Positions 19,124 to 26,878 of a stretch of 64,000 nt of DNA are shown here, piece by piece. Source of the stretch: Rhizobium bangladeshense (GTDB taxonomy: Bacteria; Pseudomonadota; Alphaproteobacteria; Rhizobiales; Rhizobiaceae); the NCBI RefSeq assembly GCF_017357245.1, contig NZ_CP071614.1:186001-250000 (forward strand), written 5' to 3'. The notes under the pieces are model-generated. The model worked only from the letters and a program-made list of their open reading frames with translations, was not told the origin of the DNA and searched no databases. Every line of letters starts with the position of its first letter. Within the stretch, counting starts at the first letter, position 1. A program made the position numbers and the translations under genes.

Positions 19124-20116
19124 TCAGCCACGCTTTGCGCGGAAATATTGGTGGAGGTTGTCGAAGACCGGCCCGCCGTGGACGATCCGTTGCTCGTCCT
19201 GCGGCTGGGCTGCGCAGATCCCGGCAATCAAGCTGGCGATGCCGGTCGTCTCCTCGCGTCCGAACTTCGCATCCTTCAGATCGATGTCGTGAACGATCTC
19301 GGCGATCGCCTGGAGTGCTGGATCCGTAATCCCAGCCCTAGCGAGCAGGACCTCGAAACTGCAGCGATCGCCTTCATGGGTGATCTCGCCCTCGAACATG
19401 TCGAAGCGAATTTCGCCGGCATTCGGGATATAGCCCTTGCCCGGCACGAAGCGAATGACCGCATCGGGATCGATGAAACGGCGGATCAGCCAACTGCAGG
19501 CAATTCGATCGACGTGCACACCCTTACGAGTAATCCATACGCGTTCCTTCAGATCGGCCGCGGCCAGCGGCCTCATTTTCGGAACCTCTTTGACCATCTC
19601 CATATCCTCTGCAAGTCTGCTCTCAAGTTCCACGATCAAGCTTTCCGCCGAGAGGCGGCTGGTCGCTCCGAAGAAATCGATCGCCGTGACGTCGGAGAGC
19701 CGCTTGCGCAGACGGCCGAGCTGCGAGCGTAGCTCGGCCTTTTCCTCTGCTGTCCTAGTCGCCTCCAACCGCGCTGAGAGCGTCCGTGCCTCGTTTGCGA
19801 TTGCCTCGTAGTCCTCGTCGCGGGCCGCATCGAACAGTGCGTGCACCTGAGCGTCGGAGAGGCCGTCGATCAGGCGCGCCTCGCAAACCATCGCCTCGCC
19901 ACCGCCTTCGAGGATCTCCTTCAAAAGCCATTCGAAATCCTCCTGCGTCTCGGCGTTTGCCGGCAGCGCATAGACTGTACTTTTGACGGCGACCGCCCCT
20001 ATGCGCTGAAGACGACGCCAGATCTTCACCCGGAAGTAGGCCGGCTTGCTCGGAAGTTGGTGAATCAGAAGCAGCCAGCGTTGCTCCGCCGGTGAGGTGC
20101 GGTCGATCATGTTCAT
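19124..20116 (-). CDS. chrB: chromate resistance regulator ChrB
   Basis: This 330-residue protein is full-length ChrB: an N-terminal part (RWLLLIHQLPSKPAYFRVKIWRRL, ALPANAETQEDFEWL), a coiled-coil-like middle (about 105-150), and the C-terminal ChrB domain (WITRKGVHVDRIACSWLIRRF, GDRCSFEVLLA). In Ochrobactrum-type chr operons ChrB is a chromate-sensing regulator. It is the first gene of chrB-chrA and diverges from the SOD-rhodanese gene. GTATCAT direct repeats lie just upstream and may be its operator. Confidence 0.9.
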   Translation of the reverse strand: MNMIDRTSPAEQRWLLLIHQLPSKPAYFRVKIWRRLQRIGAVAVKSTVYALPANAETQEDFEWLLKEILEGGGEAMVCEARLIDGLSDAQVHALFDAARDEDYEAIANEARTLSARLEATRTAEEKAELRSQLGRLRKRLSDVTAIDFFGATSRLSAESLIVELESRLAEDMEMVKEVPKMRPLAAADLKERVWITRKGVHVDRIACSWLIRRFIDPDAVIRFVPGKGYIPNAGEIRFDMFEGEITHEGDRCSFEVLLARAGITDPALQAIAEIVHDIDLKDAKFGREETTGIASLIAGICAAQPQDEQRIVHGGPVFDNLHQYFRAKRG

Positions 20117-20119
20117 ACC

Positions 20120-20161
20120 GTATCATCGAAAGGTGAAAAAGCAACACTTGTATCATTCGAA
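20120..20161. promoter_or_regulatory. direct repeats in the divergent chrB / SOD promoter region
   Basis: GTATCATCGAA (20120-20130) and GTATCATTCGAA (20150-20161) are near-identical and 30 bases (about three helical turns) apart. They lie between chrB (start 20116) and the divergent SOD-rhodanese gene. This is a candidate ChrB operator; inference only. Confidence 0.45.
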
Positions 20162-20212
20162 GTTCAGGCGTAGCGTTGCGGGCGGTCATATTACCCCGAG
20201 CGAGGACGCGTC

Positions 20213-21172
20213 ATGCACCGGATCATGCCACTACCTTTCAAGCCGCCGCGTCTCGACGGGCTGTCCGAGCGGCTGCTGGCCAGCCACTACGAGAACAATT
20301 ACGGCGGCGCGGTGCGACGCCTGAATGCGATCGAGCGCCGGCTGGATGAGCTCGACTGGAGTGCGGCGCCGGTCTTCGACATCAATGGGCTGAAGCGGGA
20401 GGAGCTGATTGCGGCAAACTCCGCAATCCTTCACGAGATCTATTTCGACGGGCTCGGTGGTTCCGGGGATGCGGCGGGCGGTCTCGCCGAAGCGCTGGAG
20501 CGCGATTTTGGCAGTGTTGCCAATTGGCGCGCCCGCTTCACGGCCTGTGCCAAAGCGCAGGCGGGCGGTTCCGGCTGGACGCTTCTTGCGTGGTCGGAGC
20601 GTTATCAGCGCCTCATGATCCAATGGGGGGCTGACCATACCAACTGTCTTGCCGGCAGTGTACCGATCCTGGCGCTCGACATGTATGAGCACGCCTATCA
20701 TATCGATTTTGGCGCCAAGGCGGGTGCCTATGTCGATGCCTTCATGAAGAACATCCATTGGGAGCGTGTCGGCGCTCGTTTCCGGCGGTTGACCGAGCGG
20801 CTGGCCGACATTTCTGAGATTGAAACTGCGGGGCAGGACGACGTCGCGCCGGAGGACCTGCTCGCTCGACTTCAACGCAAGGAAGACCTCGTGGTGCTCG
20901 ACGTCTGTCTCGCCGATGATCTGCCGAAGCGCAGCGATATGCTGCCGGACGCCATCGCCCGTCCTTCCGAGACTATCGGCGGCTGGGCCGACCAACTGCC
21001 GCAGGACAAGCCGATCGTCGTCTACTGCATCTACGGCTTCCAGGTCAGCGGCGATGCCGTCGCCGAACTGCGCCGTCGCGGCCTGGACGCACGAGCGCTC
21101 GCCGGCGGAATCGCAGCCTGGCATGCGATCGGCGGCCCGACCGTCCCGTTCACAAACGCTGAAAACCGTTGA
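20213..21172 (+). CDS. Fe/Mn superoxide dismutase-rhodanese fusion (ChrC-like)
   Basis: This 319-residue protein joins two domains. Residues 10-195 form an Fe/Mn-type SOD with all four metal ligands: His25 (ASHYENNYGG), His74 (AILHEIYF), Asp156 and His160 (DMYEHAYHIDFG). Residues 210-315 form a rhodanese domain with active Cys272 in VVYCIYGFQVSGDA. SOD-like ChrC proteins are known in chrBAC operons, where they are thought to remove superoxide made during chromate reduction. The rhodanese part may move sulfane sulfur or reduce oxyanions. It diverges from chrB and is followed after 14 bases by a ChrB-domain protein. An alternative start is ATG 20225. Confidence 0.85.
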   Translation: MHRIMPLPFKPPRLDGLSERLLASHYENNYGGAVRRLNAIERRLDELDWSAAPVFDINGLKREELIAANSAILHEIYFDGLGGSGDAAGGLAEALERDFGSVANWRARFTACAKAQAGGSGWTLLAWSERYQRLMIQWGADHTNCLAGSVPILALDMYEHAYHIDFGAKAGAYVDAFMKNIHWERVGARFRRLTERLADISEIETAGQDDVAPEDLLARLQRKEDLVVLDVCLADDLPKRSDMLPDAIARPSETIGGWADQLPQDKPIVVYCIYGFQVSGDAVAELRRRGLDARALAGGIAAWHAIGGPTVPFTNAENR

Positions 21173-21186
21173 AGGAGGTCAATGCG

Positions 21187-21657
21187 ATGAAATGGGTTAC
21201 CCGCGAACGTCCAGTCATCGACCGTATCGCCTGCCCCTGGCTGATCGCGCGGTTTATCGACAACGAACCGGAATTCCTGTTCGTGCCGCCGGACCAGGTG
21301 CTCAAGGTGGCAGAGGAGACCGGAGCCACGCCTTACGATGTGCCCGGCGTCGAATACACGCATGTGGGCGAGGGTTGCAGTTTCGACACCTTCGTCGACA
21401 AGCACGGATTGGACAGCGATCCGGCAATCGTCACCATCGCCGCCATCGTCCGCGGCGCCGACACAGACCGGCACGACCTCACGCCGCAATCGGCAGGGCT
21501 GCTGGCAATCTCGATGGGGCTTCGGGACGTGACGCCTGACGATCACGAGGTCCTGAAGCACGGCTTCGTCATTTATGACGCGCTCTATGCGTGGGCTTCG
21601 CGGCGCAAAACCGAGACACACAGCTGGCCGCCTGCAATGAAGCCGACTGCAGCCTGA
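21187..21657 (+). CDS. stand-alone ChrB C-terminal domain protein
   Basis: This 156-residue protein matches the C-terminal third of ChrB encoded next door: VTRERPVIDRIACPWLIARF here against ITRKGVHVDRIACSWLIRRF there, then GEGCSFDTFVDKHG against GDRCSFEVLLARAG. It lacks the ChrB N-terminal part. The start ATG 21187 has GGAGG 8 bases upstream. It is probably cotranscribed with the SOD-rhodanese gene and is part of chromate resistance; whether it senses, sequesters or catalyses is unknown. Confidence 0.8.
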   Translation: MKWVTRERPVIDRIACPWLIARFIDNEPEFLFVPPDQVLKVAEETGATPYDVPGVEYTHVGEGCSFDTFVDKHGLDSDPAIVTIAAIVRGADTDRHDLTPQSAGLLAISMGLRDVTPDDHEVLKHGFVIYDALYAWASRRKTETHSWPPAMKPTAA

Positions 21658-21692
21658 ACTCGGCCAAGGGCGCCGCCTCCGGCTCACCATCC

Positions 21693-21836
21693 TCAACATA
21701 GACGCTAGCGAAGGCAGGTAAGGGTTGGGCGAAATATCGTTATCAGCCCGTGGTTCGCGCTCTGTCCGATAGCCGGGCTGACAACCGTTATTTCCGGTAG
21801 AGTTTTTGCGACGCCGCGAAGGCGCGCGCGATGTCG
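21693..21836. repeat. right copy of the repeat flanking the metal island
   Basis: Blocks 21693-21744 and 21803-21836 match the left copy at 13858-13982 in direct orientation. The variable middle holds a CAGCCCG...CGGGCTG hairpin (21745-21780). The second block is the 3' end of the 59-residue membrane-protein gene, so this copy is probably the intact one. Confidence 0.6.
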
Positions 21837-21967
21837 AAGGAGGGCAGTTGCAGCGGCGAACGGGGATCGCGGAAAACCAGCCCGACGAGATTGTCGACCA
21901 CCAGGATGAACCCAAGTGCAAGACCGAGATAAAGCAGCGCGGCGATGAGCAGGAGCGATATTTCCAT
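21788..21967 (-). CDS. 59-residue small membrane protein
   Basis: The minus strand from ATG 21967 to TAA 21788 encodes MEISLLLIAALLYLGLALGF, a single hydrophobic helix, then a short cytoplasmic-type tail ending DIARAFAASQKLYRK. Its codon use is like the neighbours. It follows a 24-residue ORF after three bases and shares the promoter at 22070-22094. No family is recognised; it resembles the many one-helix stress peptides of rhizobia. Confidence 0.55.
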   Translation of the reverse strand: MEISLLLIAALLYLGLALGFILVVDNLVGLVFRDPRSPLQLPSFDIARAFAASQKLYRK

Positions 21968-21970
21968 GGC

Positions 21971-22045
21971 TCACACGACCGCGCTGGAGGCACGATTGCG
22001 GGCCGGAAGAGGCGTGACGAAGAACATTTCGATACGGTCGTTCAT
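21971..22045 (-). CDS. 24-residue leader ORF
   Basis: ATG 22045 (MNDRIEMFFVTPLPARNRAS) has GAGGGAAG at a good distance and lies 24 bases after an EcfG-type -10 element. TGA at 21971 is followed after three bases by the ATG of the 59-residue gene, suggesting a leader peptide or coupled mini-gene. Its small size makes it uncertain. Confidence 0.4.
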   Translation of the reverse strand: MNDRIEMFFVTPLPARNRASSAVV

Positions 22046-22069
22046 GGCTGCTTCCCTCGTTTCGCCAGA

Positions 22070-22094
22070 AACCGTTTTTGCATGGTCTTGTTCC
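22070..22094 (-). promoter_or_regulatory. EcfG-type promoter of the tiny-ORF pair
   Basis: Minus strand GGAAC (22094-22090), 16 bases, GGTT (22073-22070), 24 bases before ATG 22045. Confidence 0.55.
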
Positions 22095-22235
22095 CGGCCT
22101 GTGGGCGAAGAATAAGTTTTTTGGGAAGCCTCAGAGCTTGCAGCGTCATCCCGGCCTTCATTCGCCCCGCGCGGAAAACCCGCCTGCAATTTCCATAAAT
22201 CACAACTAATTCAGCCATATGACAAAGAACGGCCG

Positions 22236-22258
22236 AAGGGCGTCACCGCGACGCCCTT
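22236..22258 (-). terminator. hairpin after the DUF2934 gene
   Basis: AAGGGCGTC (22236-22244) pairs perfectly with GACGCCCTT (22250-22258) about 30 bases downstream of the DUF2934 stop. The T-tract on the minus strand is weak, so termination is only likely. The rest of 22095-22287 shows no gene. Confidence 0.4.
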
Positions 22259-22287
22259 TCCTATCGATGCGATCGGTATTCCAATTT

Positions 22288-22563
22288 TCAGGGCGCCGTC
22301 TTGCGGCTTGCCGTCCGCTTAGGCGCCGGCGTGACGACGCCGTTCGTCTTGGCGCCTGGTGCTGCACGTTTCGTGGCCGTTGCGGCGCTCTTCGGTTTGG
22401 GTTTGGCTTGTTTGCCGTTGGACGAGGCAGCAGAGCCTTCGAGCGCTTCGCGCTCGTGCCGTGCCTGTTCCCAATGGATGGAATCTCGCCCTGTCGGATA
22501 GCCCTCTTCTTCCCAAAGGGCGTATGCACGTTTCTTGATCCACTCTTCCCGAGTTTCTGCCAT
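22288..22563 (-). CDS. DUF2934 domain protein
   Basis: This 91-residue protein has the N-terminal DUF2934 motif (IKKRAYALWEEEGYPTGRDS, then HWEQARHE) at residues 8-40 and a basic, disordered Lys/Ala/Pro/Thr tail. The function of the family is unknown; it is frequent in Rhizobiales as small stress genes. A perfect EcfG-type promoter (GGAAC-N16-CGTT) lies 33 bases upstream of the ATG. Confidence 0.8.
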   Translation of the reverse strand: MAETREEWIKKRAYALWEEEGYPTGRDSIHWEQARHEREALEGSAASSNGKQAKPKPKSAATATKRAAPGAKTNGVVTPAPKRTASRKTAP

Positions 22564-22596
22564 CGCTGATCTCCAGTCACATTATGCCGTCGTTCG

Positions 22597-22621
22597 AACG
22601 CGATACTGCTTGGATGGTTCC
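22597..22621 (-). promoter_or_regulatory. EcfG-type promoter of the DUF2934 gene
   Basis: Minus strand GGAAC (22621-22617), 16 bases, CGTT (22600-22597), 33 bases before ATG 22563. Both boxes match the consensus fully. Confidence 0.7.
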
Positions 22622-22705
22622 AGAGGAGGGGCGCGGTTTCAAGTGAAATCGAGCTGCAACCGCAAATATTTCGCATTGCAGCATATCAAGGTTGAGAATC
22701 GGCAC

Positions 22706-23347
22706 TCACCGAGACTGAAATTCCGCCGCCCTGTGCAGATCTGACACGAACGCGCGGCGTTGCCGGTGCTGTTCGGCCTCATCGCGGATTCGCAGGAGAA
22801 AGGAGGGGTGGATGGTCACCAGAACCGGCGGATGGTTTGCCGGTTGCAGGATGTGGCCGCGCTCGGGTGTCAATTTCGCCTTCGGCCCGAGCAGCGCATA
22901 AAGAGCGCTTGCGCCCAGCGCCACGACGAGTTTCGGCTGCAGGATGTTGAGCTCCGCCCCGAGCCACCAGGAGCAACGCCGGATCTCGCCGGCATTGGGT
23001 TTTGCATGCAGGCGCCGTCTGCCGCGCGGCGTGAACTTGAAGTGCTTGACGGCATTGGTGACGTAGCACCGTTGACGGTCGAGACCGGCCTCCTCGAGAC
23101 AGACGTCGAGAAGATGGCCGGCTGGGCCGACAAAAGGCCTGCCGCTGATATCTTCCCGGTCACCCGGCTGCTCACCGACAAGCACGATCTCGGCCGTTTC
23201 CGACCCTTCACCGAACACGATCTGCGTCGCATTCCGATAGAGGTCGCAGCGGGTGCAGCCTTCGGCCTGATGCCGGAGTTCGGCGATGCTTTCGGCATCT
23301 GCGACCTCCAGCGCCAGGGCGGGACCGAGGTTTGCGGCGATGCTCAT
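22706..23347 (-). CDS. UdgX-type uracil-DNA binding / glycosylase
   Basis: This 213-residue protein is a UDG-superfamily member with GEQPGDREDISGRPFVGPAG (58-77), a loop RGRRRLHAKP with His114, and the terminal motif HPSFLLRI. Cysteines at 31, 34 and 125, among others, fit the family 4/UdgX iron-sulfur cluster. The R-R-x-H loop is the UdgX hallmark, whose His links covalently to the abasic sugar after uracil removal. It diverges from the cls-like gene. It is often mislabelled as 'phage-type DNA polymerase'. The loop makes UdgX more likely than an ordinary family 4 UDG. Confidence 0.85.
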   Translation of the reverse strand: MSIAANLGPALALEVADAESIAELRHQAEGCTRCDLYRNATQIVFGEGSETAEIVLVGEQPGDREDISGRPFVGPAGHLLDVCLEEAGLDRQRCYVTNAVKHFKFTPRGRRRLHAKPNAGEIRRCSWWLGAELNILQPKLVVALGASALYALLGPKAKLTPERGHILQPANHPPVLVTIHPSFLLRIRDEAEQHRQRRAFVSDLHRAAEFQSR

Positions 23348-23507
23348 TGATGGCGATCCTCATCTCCTGTGAAGGAATCGATCTCAATCGGGATTGTTCC
23401 CGCGGTCGAACCGACGATTGGGAGAACGGACACGGCGAAAAATTTCGCGTCATGGGAGAGTGGCGGCGCAATTGAACGCCGCCGTTTCGCGGCTATATTG
23501 GCGAGCG

Positions 23508-24971
23508 ATGTTCTATCTGCTGTCGACCTACTGGCCGCATATCCTCTTTGTCGTTTCGATCGCCATGGGGGCCGCGGCGGCGATTCATGCCGCCATGACC
23601 AAGGAGGAGGTGCGCGCGGCGATCGGCTGGGTCGGCGTCATCATCCTCTCTCCTGTTGTCGGTGCGCTGCTTTATGCAATTGCCGGCATCAATCGTATCC
23701 GCCGCAAATCGCTGAGCATTCGCCGCGACGCCCTGCTGCTTGCGCCCGGGATCGACGAGCTGGAGACGTTCGACGCCGACGCCGAGACGGTGATCAGCCA
23801 GTTCGGCCGCCGTTTTGCGGCGCTGCAGACGCTTGGCGACCGCGTGACACGCAACCCGCTGACATCAGGCAATACCATCGACATGCTGGAGACCGGCGAC
23901 GAGGCCTATGCCGCAATGAAATCGGCCGTCGACGAAGCGAGGCGCAGCATTCTGCTCGAAACCTACATCTTCGACCGCGACGTCATCGGAATTCGGATCG
24001 CCGATGCGCTGATTGCCGCGGTGAAGCGCGGCGTCAAGGTCCGGGTGCTGATCGACGCCGTCGGCGCGCGCTATTCGGTGCCGAGCATTCTCGGCTACCT
24101 CAAGGAGGGCGGCGTCACCGTCGCCGTCTTCAACGGCAATGTCATCATGGGTTTGCGGCTGCCCTACGCCAATCTGCGTACCCACCGAAAGATCCTGATC
24201 GTCGACGGACGCATTGCGCTGACAGGCGGGATGAATATCAGGGCGGGCTTTAGCGAGGAGGCGACGGGCGAGACCTTTGCCCATGATACGCATTTCAGCG
24301 TCACCGGCCCGGTCGTCGCCGACCTCTTCGACCTTGCCGCCGAAGACTGGCGCTTCACCACTGACGAACTGTTGAACGACGAGGCTTGGCGCATCGAGTC
24401 GCCGCAGCGCAGCCCCGGCGACCCAATCCTGATGCGCGTGGTCGCGTCGGGGCCCGACCGCAGCGTAGAAACCAATCATAAGATGCTGATGGGCGCCTTT
24501 TCCGTGGCGCGCCAATCGATCCGCATCATGTCTCCCTATTTCCTGCCGGATCGCGAACTGATCAGCGCTCTCGTGACCGCGGCGCGGCGCGGCGTCGAAG
24601 TCGATATCGTCGTGCCTGATGTTAACAATCTCATGCTGGTCGACCGGGCGATGACGGCACAATTCGATCAGATCCTCAAGAATTATTGCCGCATCTGGCG
24701 CTCGACCGGCAGCTTCAGCCATTCGAAGCTTTTGACGATCGACGGCACCTGGGCCTATGTCGGCTCTTCCAACCTCGATCCGCGTTCGCTCAGGCTGAAT
24801 TTCGAGGTCGATCTCGAAGTGCTGAACGAGGGCTTTGCCGCCGAGATCGATGAGCGTATCGAGGAAATCCTGAAATCGGCAACGCTGGTGACGCTGGACG
24901 GCTTACGCGCGCGGCCCTTCCCGGTGCGGCTGATTGAGAAGGTGTTGTGGCTGGGATCGCCCTATCTCTGA
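23508..24971 (+). CDS. cls: cardiolipin synthase-like phospholipase D protein
   Basis: This 487-residue protein has two N-terminal membrane helices (about 8-30 and 38-60) and two PLD HKD motifs: His226 in THRKILIVDG and His405 in SHSKLLTIDG, each followed by the GG/GS-x-N segment. This is the layout of bacterial cardiolipin synthases, which join two phosphatidylglycerols at the inner membrane. The ATG at 23508 is chosen because it begins the first helix; the upstream extension to 23394 is hydrophilic and non-homologous. The EEP-phosphatase gene follows, as in E. coli ybhP/clsB. Confidence 0.88.
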   Translation: MFYLLSTYWPHILFVVSIAMGAAAAIHAAMTKEEVRAAIGWVGVIILSPVVGALLYAIAGINRIRRKSLSIRRDALLLAPGIDELETFDADAETVISQFGRRFAALQTLGDRVTRNPLTSGNTIDMLETGDEAYAAMKSAVDEARRSILLETYIFDRDVIGIRIADALIAAVKRGVKVRVLIDAVGARYSVPSILGYLKEGGVTVAVFNGNVIMGLRLPYANLRTHRKILIVDGRIALTGGMNIRAGFSEEATGETFAHDTHFSVTGPVVADLFDLAAEDWRFTTDELLNDEAWRIESPQRSPGDPILMRVVASGPDRSVETNHKMLMGAFSVARQSIRIMSPYFLPDRELISALVTAARRGVEVDIVVPDVNNLMLVDRAMTAQFDQILKNYCRIWRSTGSFSHSKLLTIDGTWAYVGSSNLDPRSLRLNFEVDLEVLNEGFAAEIDERIEEILKSATLVTLDGLRARPFPVRLIEKVLWLGSPYL

Positions 24972-25065
24972 CGGATTTTTTGCATTCCGACATGGCAAGT
25001 TCTGCGCGTCCGCCTATACTGCGGAGTGAGTAGCCTCTTTGATCAACGAAACAAGTGCGCCGCCG

Positions 25066-25881
25066 ATGCACGCCAGGAAAGACAGCCTCCCCGCCAGCAT
25101 TCTCGACTCGATCAAGAGCAGGAAGAAACGGCTCGACGCGGCGCATATGGAGGCAAGGCCGCGTAGCGCCGGAACGTTGATCGCCTCCTATAATGTACAC
25201 AAGTGCGTCGGCACCGACCGCCGCTTCGATCCGGAGCGTACCAGCCGGGTGATCCATGAAATTGGCGCAGACGTGATCGCGCTGCAGGAGGCTGACACGC
25301 GTTTCGGCGAGCGCACGGGCATTCTTGATCTGGGCCGGCTGGAACGGGAGACGGGGCTGATCCCTGTGCCGGTCGCCGGCATGGCGAAGGCGCATGGCTG
25401 GCACGGCAATGTCGTGCTGTTCAAGAAGGGGCTGGTGCATGATGTGCACCAGGTCAAGCTGCCGGGTCTGGAACCGCGCGGCGCGCTGGTCGCCGAGATC
25501 GAGCTCGAGCAGGGCGGGGTGCTGCGCATCATTGCCGCACATTTCGGCCTGTTGCGCCATAGCAGAGCACAGCAAGCCCACACATTGGTCGAGCTCATCA
25601 AGAACCGGCACGAAATGCCGACCATCCTGCTCGGCGACCTCAACGAATGGCGGCTCGGCGACCGTTCCTCACTCAACACCTTCCAATCCGCCTTCGGCGA
25701 GTTGCCGCCCGCGGTCCCGAGTTTTCCCTCCGGCCTGCCATTGCTCGCGCTCGACCGCATCATCGCCAACCGCAAGGGCATTATCACGGAGGTCGAAGCG
25801 CATGATACGCCGCTGGCGCGCATCGCATCCGACCACCTGCCGATCAAGGCGCTTGTCGATCTGAAACGGGTGGGCAGTTAG
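25066..25881 (+). CDS. endonuclease/exonuclease/phosphatase family protein (YbhP-like)
   Basis: This protein of about 271 residues has the EEP fold: IASYNVHKCVG with the metal-binding Asn, ALQEAD with the metal-binding Glu, AAHFGLL, LLGDLNEW with the catalytic Asp-x-Asn, and a final ASDHLPI with Asp-His. Members cut phosphodiester or phosphomonoester bonds. No signal peptide is visible. The pairing with a cardiolipin synthase echoes E. coli ybhP-clsB and suggests a role in lipid headgroup turnover. A TTG at 25039 is an alternative start. Confidence 0.82.
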   Translation: MHARKDSLPASILDSIKSRKKRLDAAHMEARPRSAGTLIASYNVHKCVGTDRRFDPERTSRVIHEIGADVIALQEADTRFGERTGILDLGRLERETGLIPVPVAGMAKAHGWHGNVVLFKKGLVHDVHQVKLPGLEPRGALVAEIELEQGGVLRIIAAHFGLLRHSRAQQAHTLVELIKNRHEMPTILLGDLNEWRLGDRSSLNTFQSAFGELPPAVPSFPSGLPLLALDRIIANRKGIITEVEAHDTPLARIASDHLPIKALVDLKRVGS

Positions 25882-25954
25882 GCATCGAGACTGGCCGCAT
25901 CGGTTCCAGATCTGGCTGAGTTGACATCATCCCGTGGCAACCGGCTGGGGCTTT

Positions 25955-25968
25955 TTGATGTGGATCAA
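25955..25968 (+). promoter_or_regulatory. FNR/FixK anaerobox upstream of the copper ATPase operon
   Basis: TTGAT-GTGG-ATCAA is a perfect match to the rhizobial FnrN/FixK binding consensus. It lies 73 bases before the first gene of the plus-strand copper operon, a distance compatible with class II activation (box centre near -41.5 with transcription starting near 26003). Confidence 0.6.
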
Positions 25969-26041
25969 GGAATTTGCGGAGGATAGGCGCAGTATCGCCC
26001 TGTGGTCGTGCAGCAATCAGCAGCTCCAAAGGAGAACCACA

Positions 26042-26347
26042 ATGGCAAACACAACATTCCACACTCGCTCCGACGCGTTGACGGCGACGCCCTCGCATGT
26101 CTCGGTTCCAGTCCTTGGCGCGACGCTGGCCGTATTTGCGGCCATCTCGTTCCTGCTTTGCATGCTCCTGGGCTTCGTCGCTCCCGAATGGGGCCTCCAT
26201 AAACCCTGGCTGCAATTCTACGTGGGCGTCACAGGTTTCGATCCTGCGAGCGTGTTGCTGGGCACGGTTCAAAGCGTCGTTTTCGGTGGCTATGCGGGAG
26301 CATTGATCGCCGCGATCTTCAACTTCATCAGCCGGCGTCTCGGCTGA
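26042..26347 (+). CDS. small membrane protein (DUF5676-like)
   Basis: This 101-residue protein has two predicted helices (about 22-46 and 70-95) joined by a short periplasmic loop, and resembles the DUF5676 small membrane proteins found beside copper genes. AAAGGAG precedes ATG 26042; the extension to 25934 covers the anaerobox and is rejected. It is the first gene of the copper P-ATPase operon. Function unknown. Confidence 0.6.
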   Translation: MANTTFHTRSDALTATPSHVSVPVLGATLAVFAAISFLLCMLLGFVAPEWGLHKPWLQFYVGVTGFDPASVLLGTVQSVVFGGYAGALIAAIFNFISRRLG

Positions 26348-26371
26348 ACAAAAAGACGGGGATTCAAACTT

Positions 26372-26878
26372 ATGATCGCCGACTGGCGCAAGAAAGCAGG
26401 GACGATCGCAGTGCTGACCTTCGTCGTCGTACTTGCGGTCGTCTTTGCGCCGGTGCCGGGCGTGCAGGCGATGCAATGCCGCGAACATCCGACCCATGAC
26501 CAGAGCGGCGTCGCGCATGCCCTCGCATTGAGAGGCGATCTTCACGCTGCTCAAGGCGGATTTCACAACTCCAATCATGTGGCTTGCTGCGTCGCGCAAT
26601 GTGATGTTTGCGTCTTCACCTCAAGCATTGACGACACGGAAGCGCCCGCAGCCATCGGTTCGTTCCTGCATTTTGTACGGGGTGATCAGACCGGCCGTGG
26701 TCTAGCGCTCCCCCAACACTTGGCCCTCCCCGCCTTTCGACCTGAGCCTTCCGGAACTCATGTCGTCTACCACATGGCAACGGGCATATGGCCTACGTCA
26801 CCTACGGCGGCATCGGCTGACGCAGTCCACAGACCGCGCGCCTTCCCGAAACTCTTGCGAACGAGACACCTATCATGA
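26372..26878 (+). CDS. Cys/His-rich secreted or anchored protein of the copper operon
   Basis: This 168-residue protein starts with one hydrophobic segment (about 12-34, signal peptide or anchor), then a His-rich stretch (CREHPTHDQSG, HAAQGGFHNSNHVACC) and CCVAQCDVC. These could bind copper in the periplasm. The C-terminal tail contains LPAFRPEPS. The layout is like the first gene of the opposite copper operon (35597-35995). The stop overlaps the next start (ATGA), so it is cotranscribed. No named family recognised. Confidence 0.65.
   Translation: MIADWRKKAGTIAVLTFVVVLAVVFAPVPGVQAMQCREHPTHDQSGVAHALALRGDLHAAQGGFHNSNHVACCVAQCDVCVFTSSIDDTEAPAAIGSFLHFVRGDQTGRGLALPQHLALPAFRPEPSGTHVVYHMATGIWPTSPTAASADAVHRPRAFPKLLRTRHLS

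Noticed and set aside
25920..25950. Possible CueR-type operator (TTGACA then CCGTGGCAACCGG) before the copper ATPase operon
   Set aside because: The dyad is poor and the -35/-10 spacing typical of CueR promoters could not be found; the anaerobox is the stronger signal.
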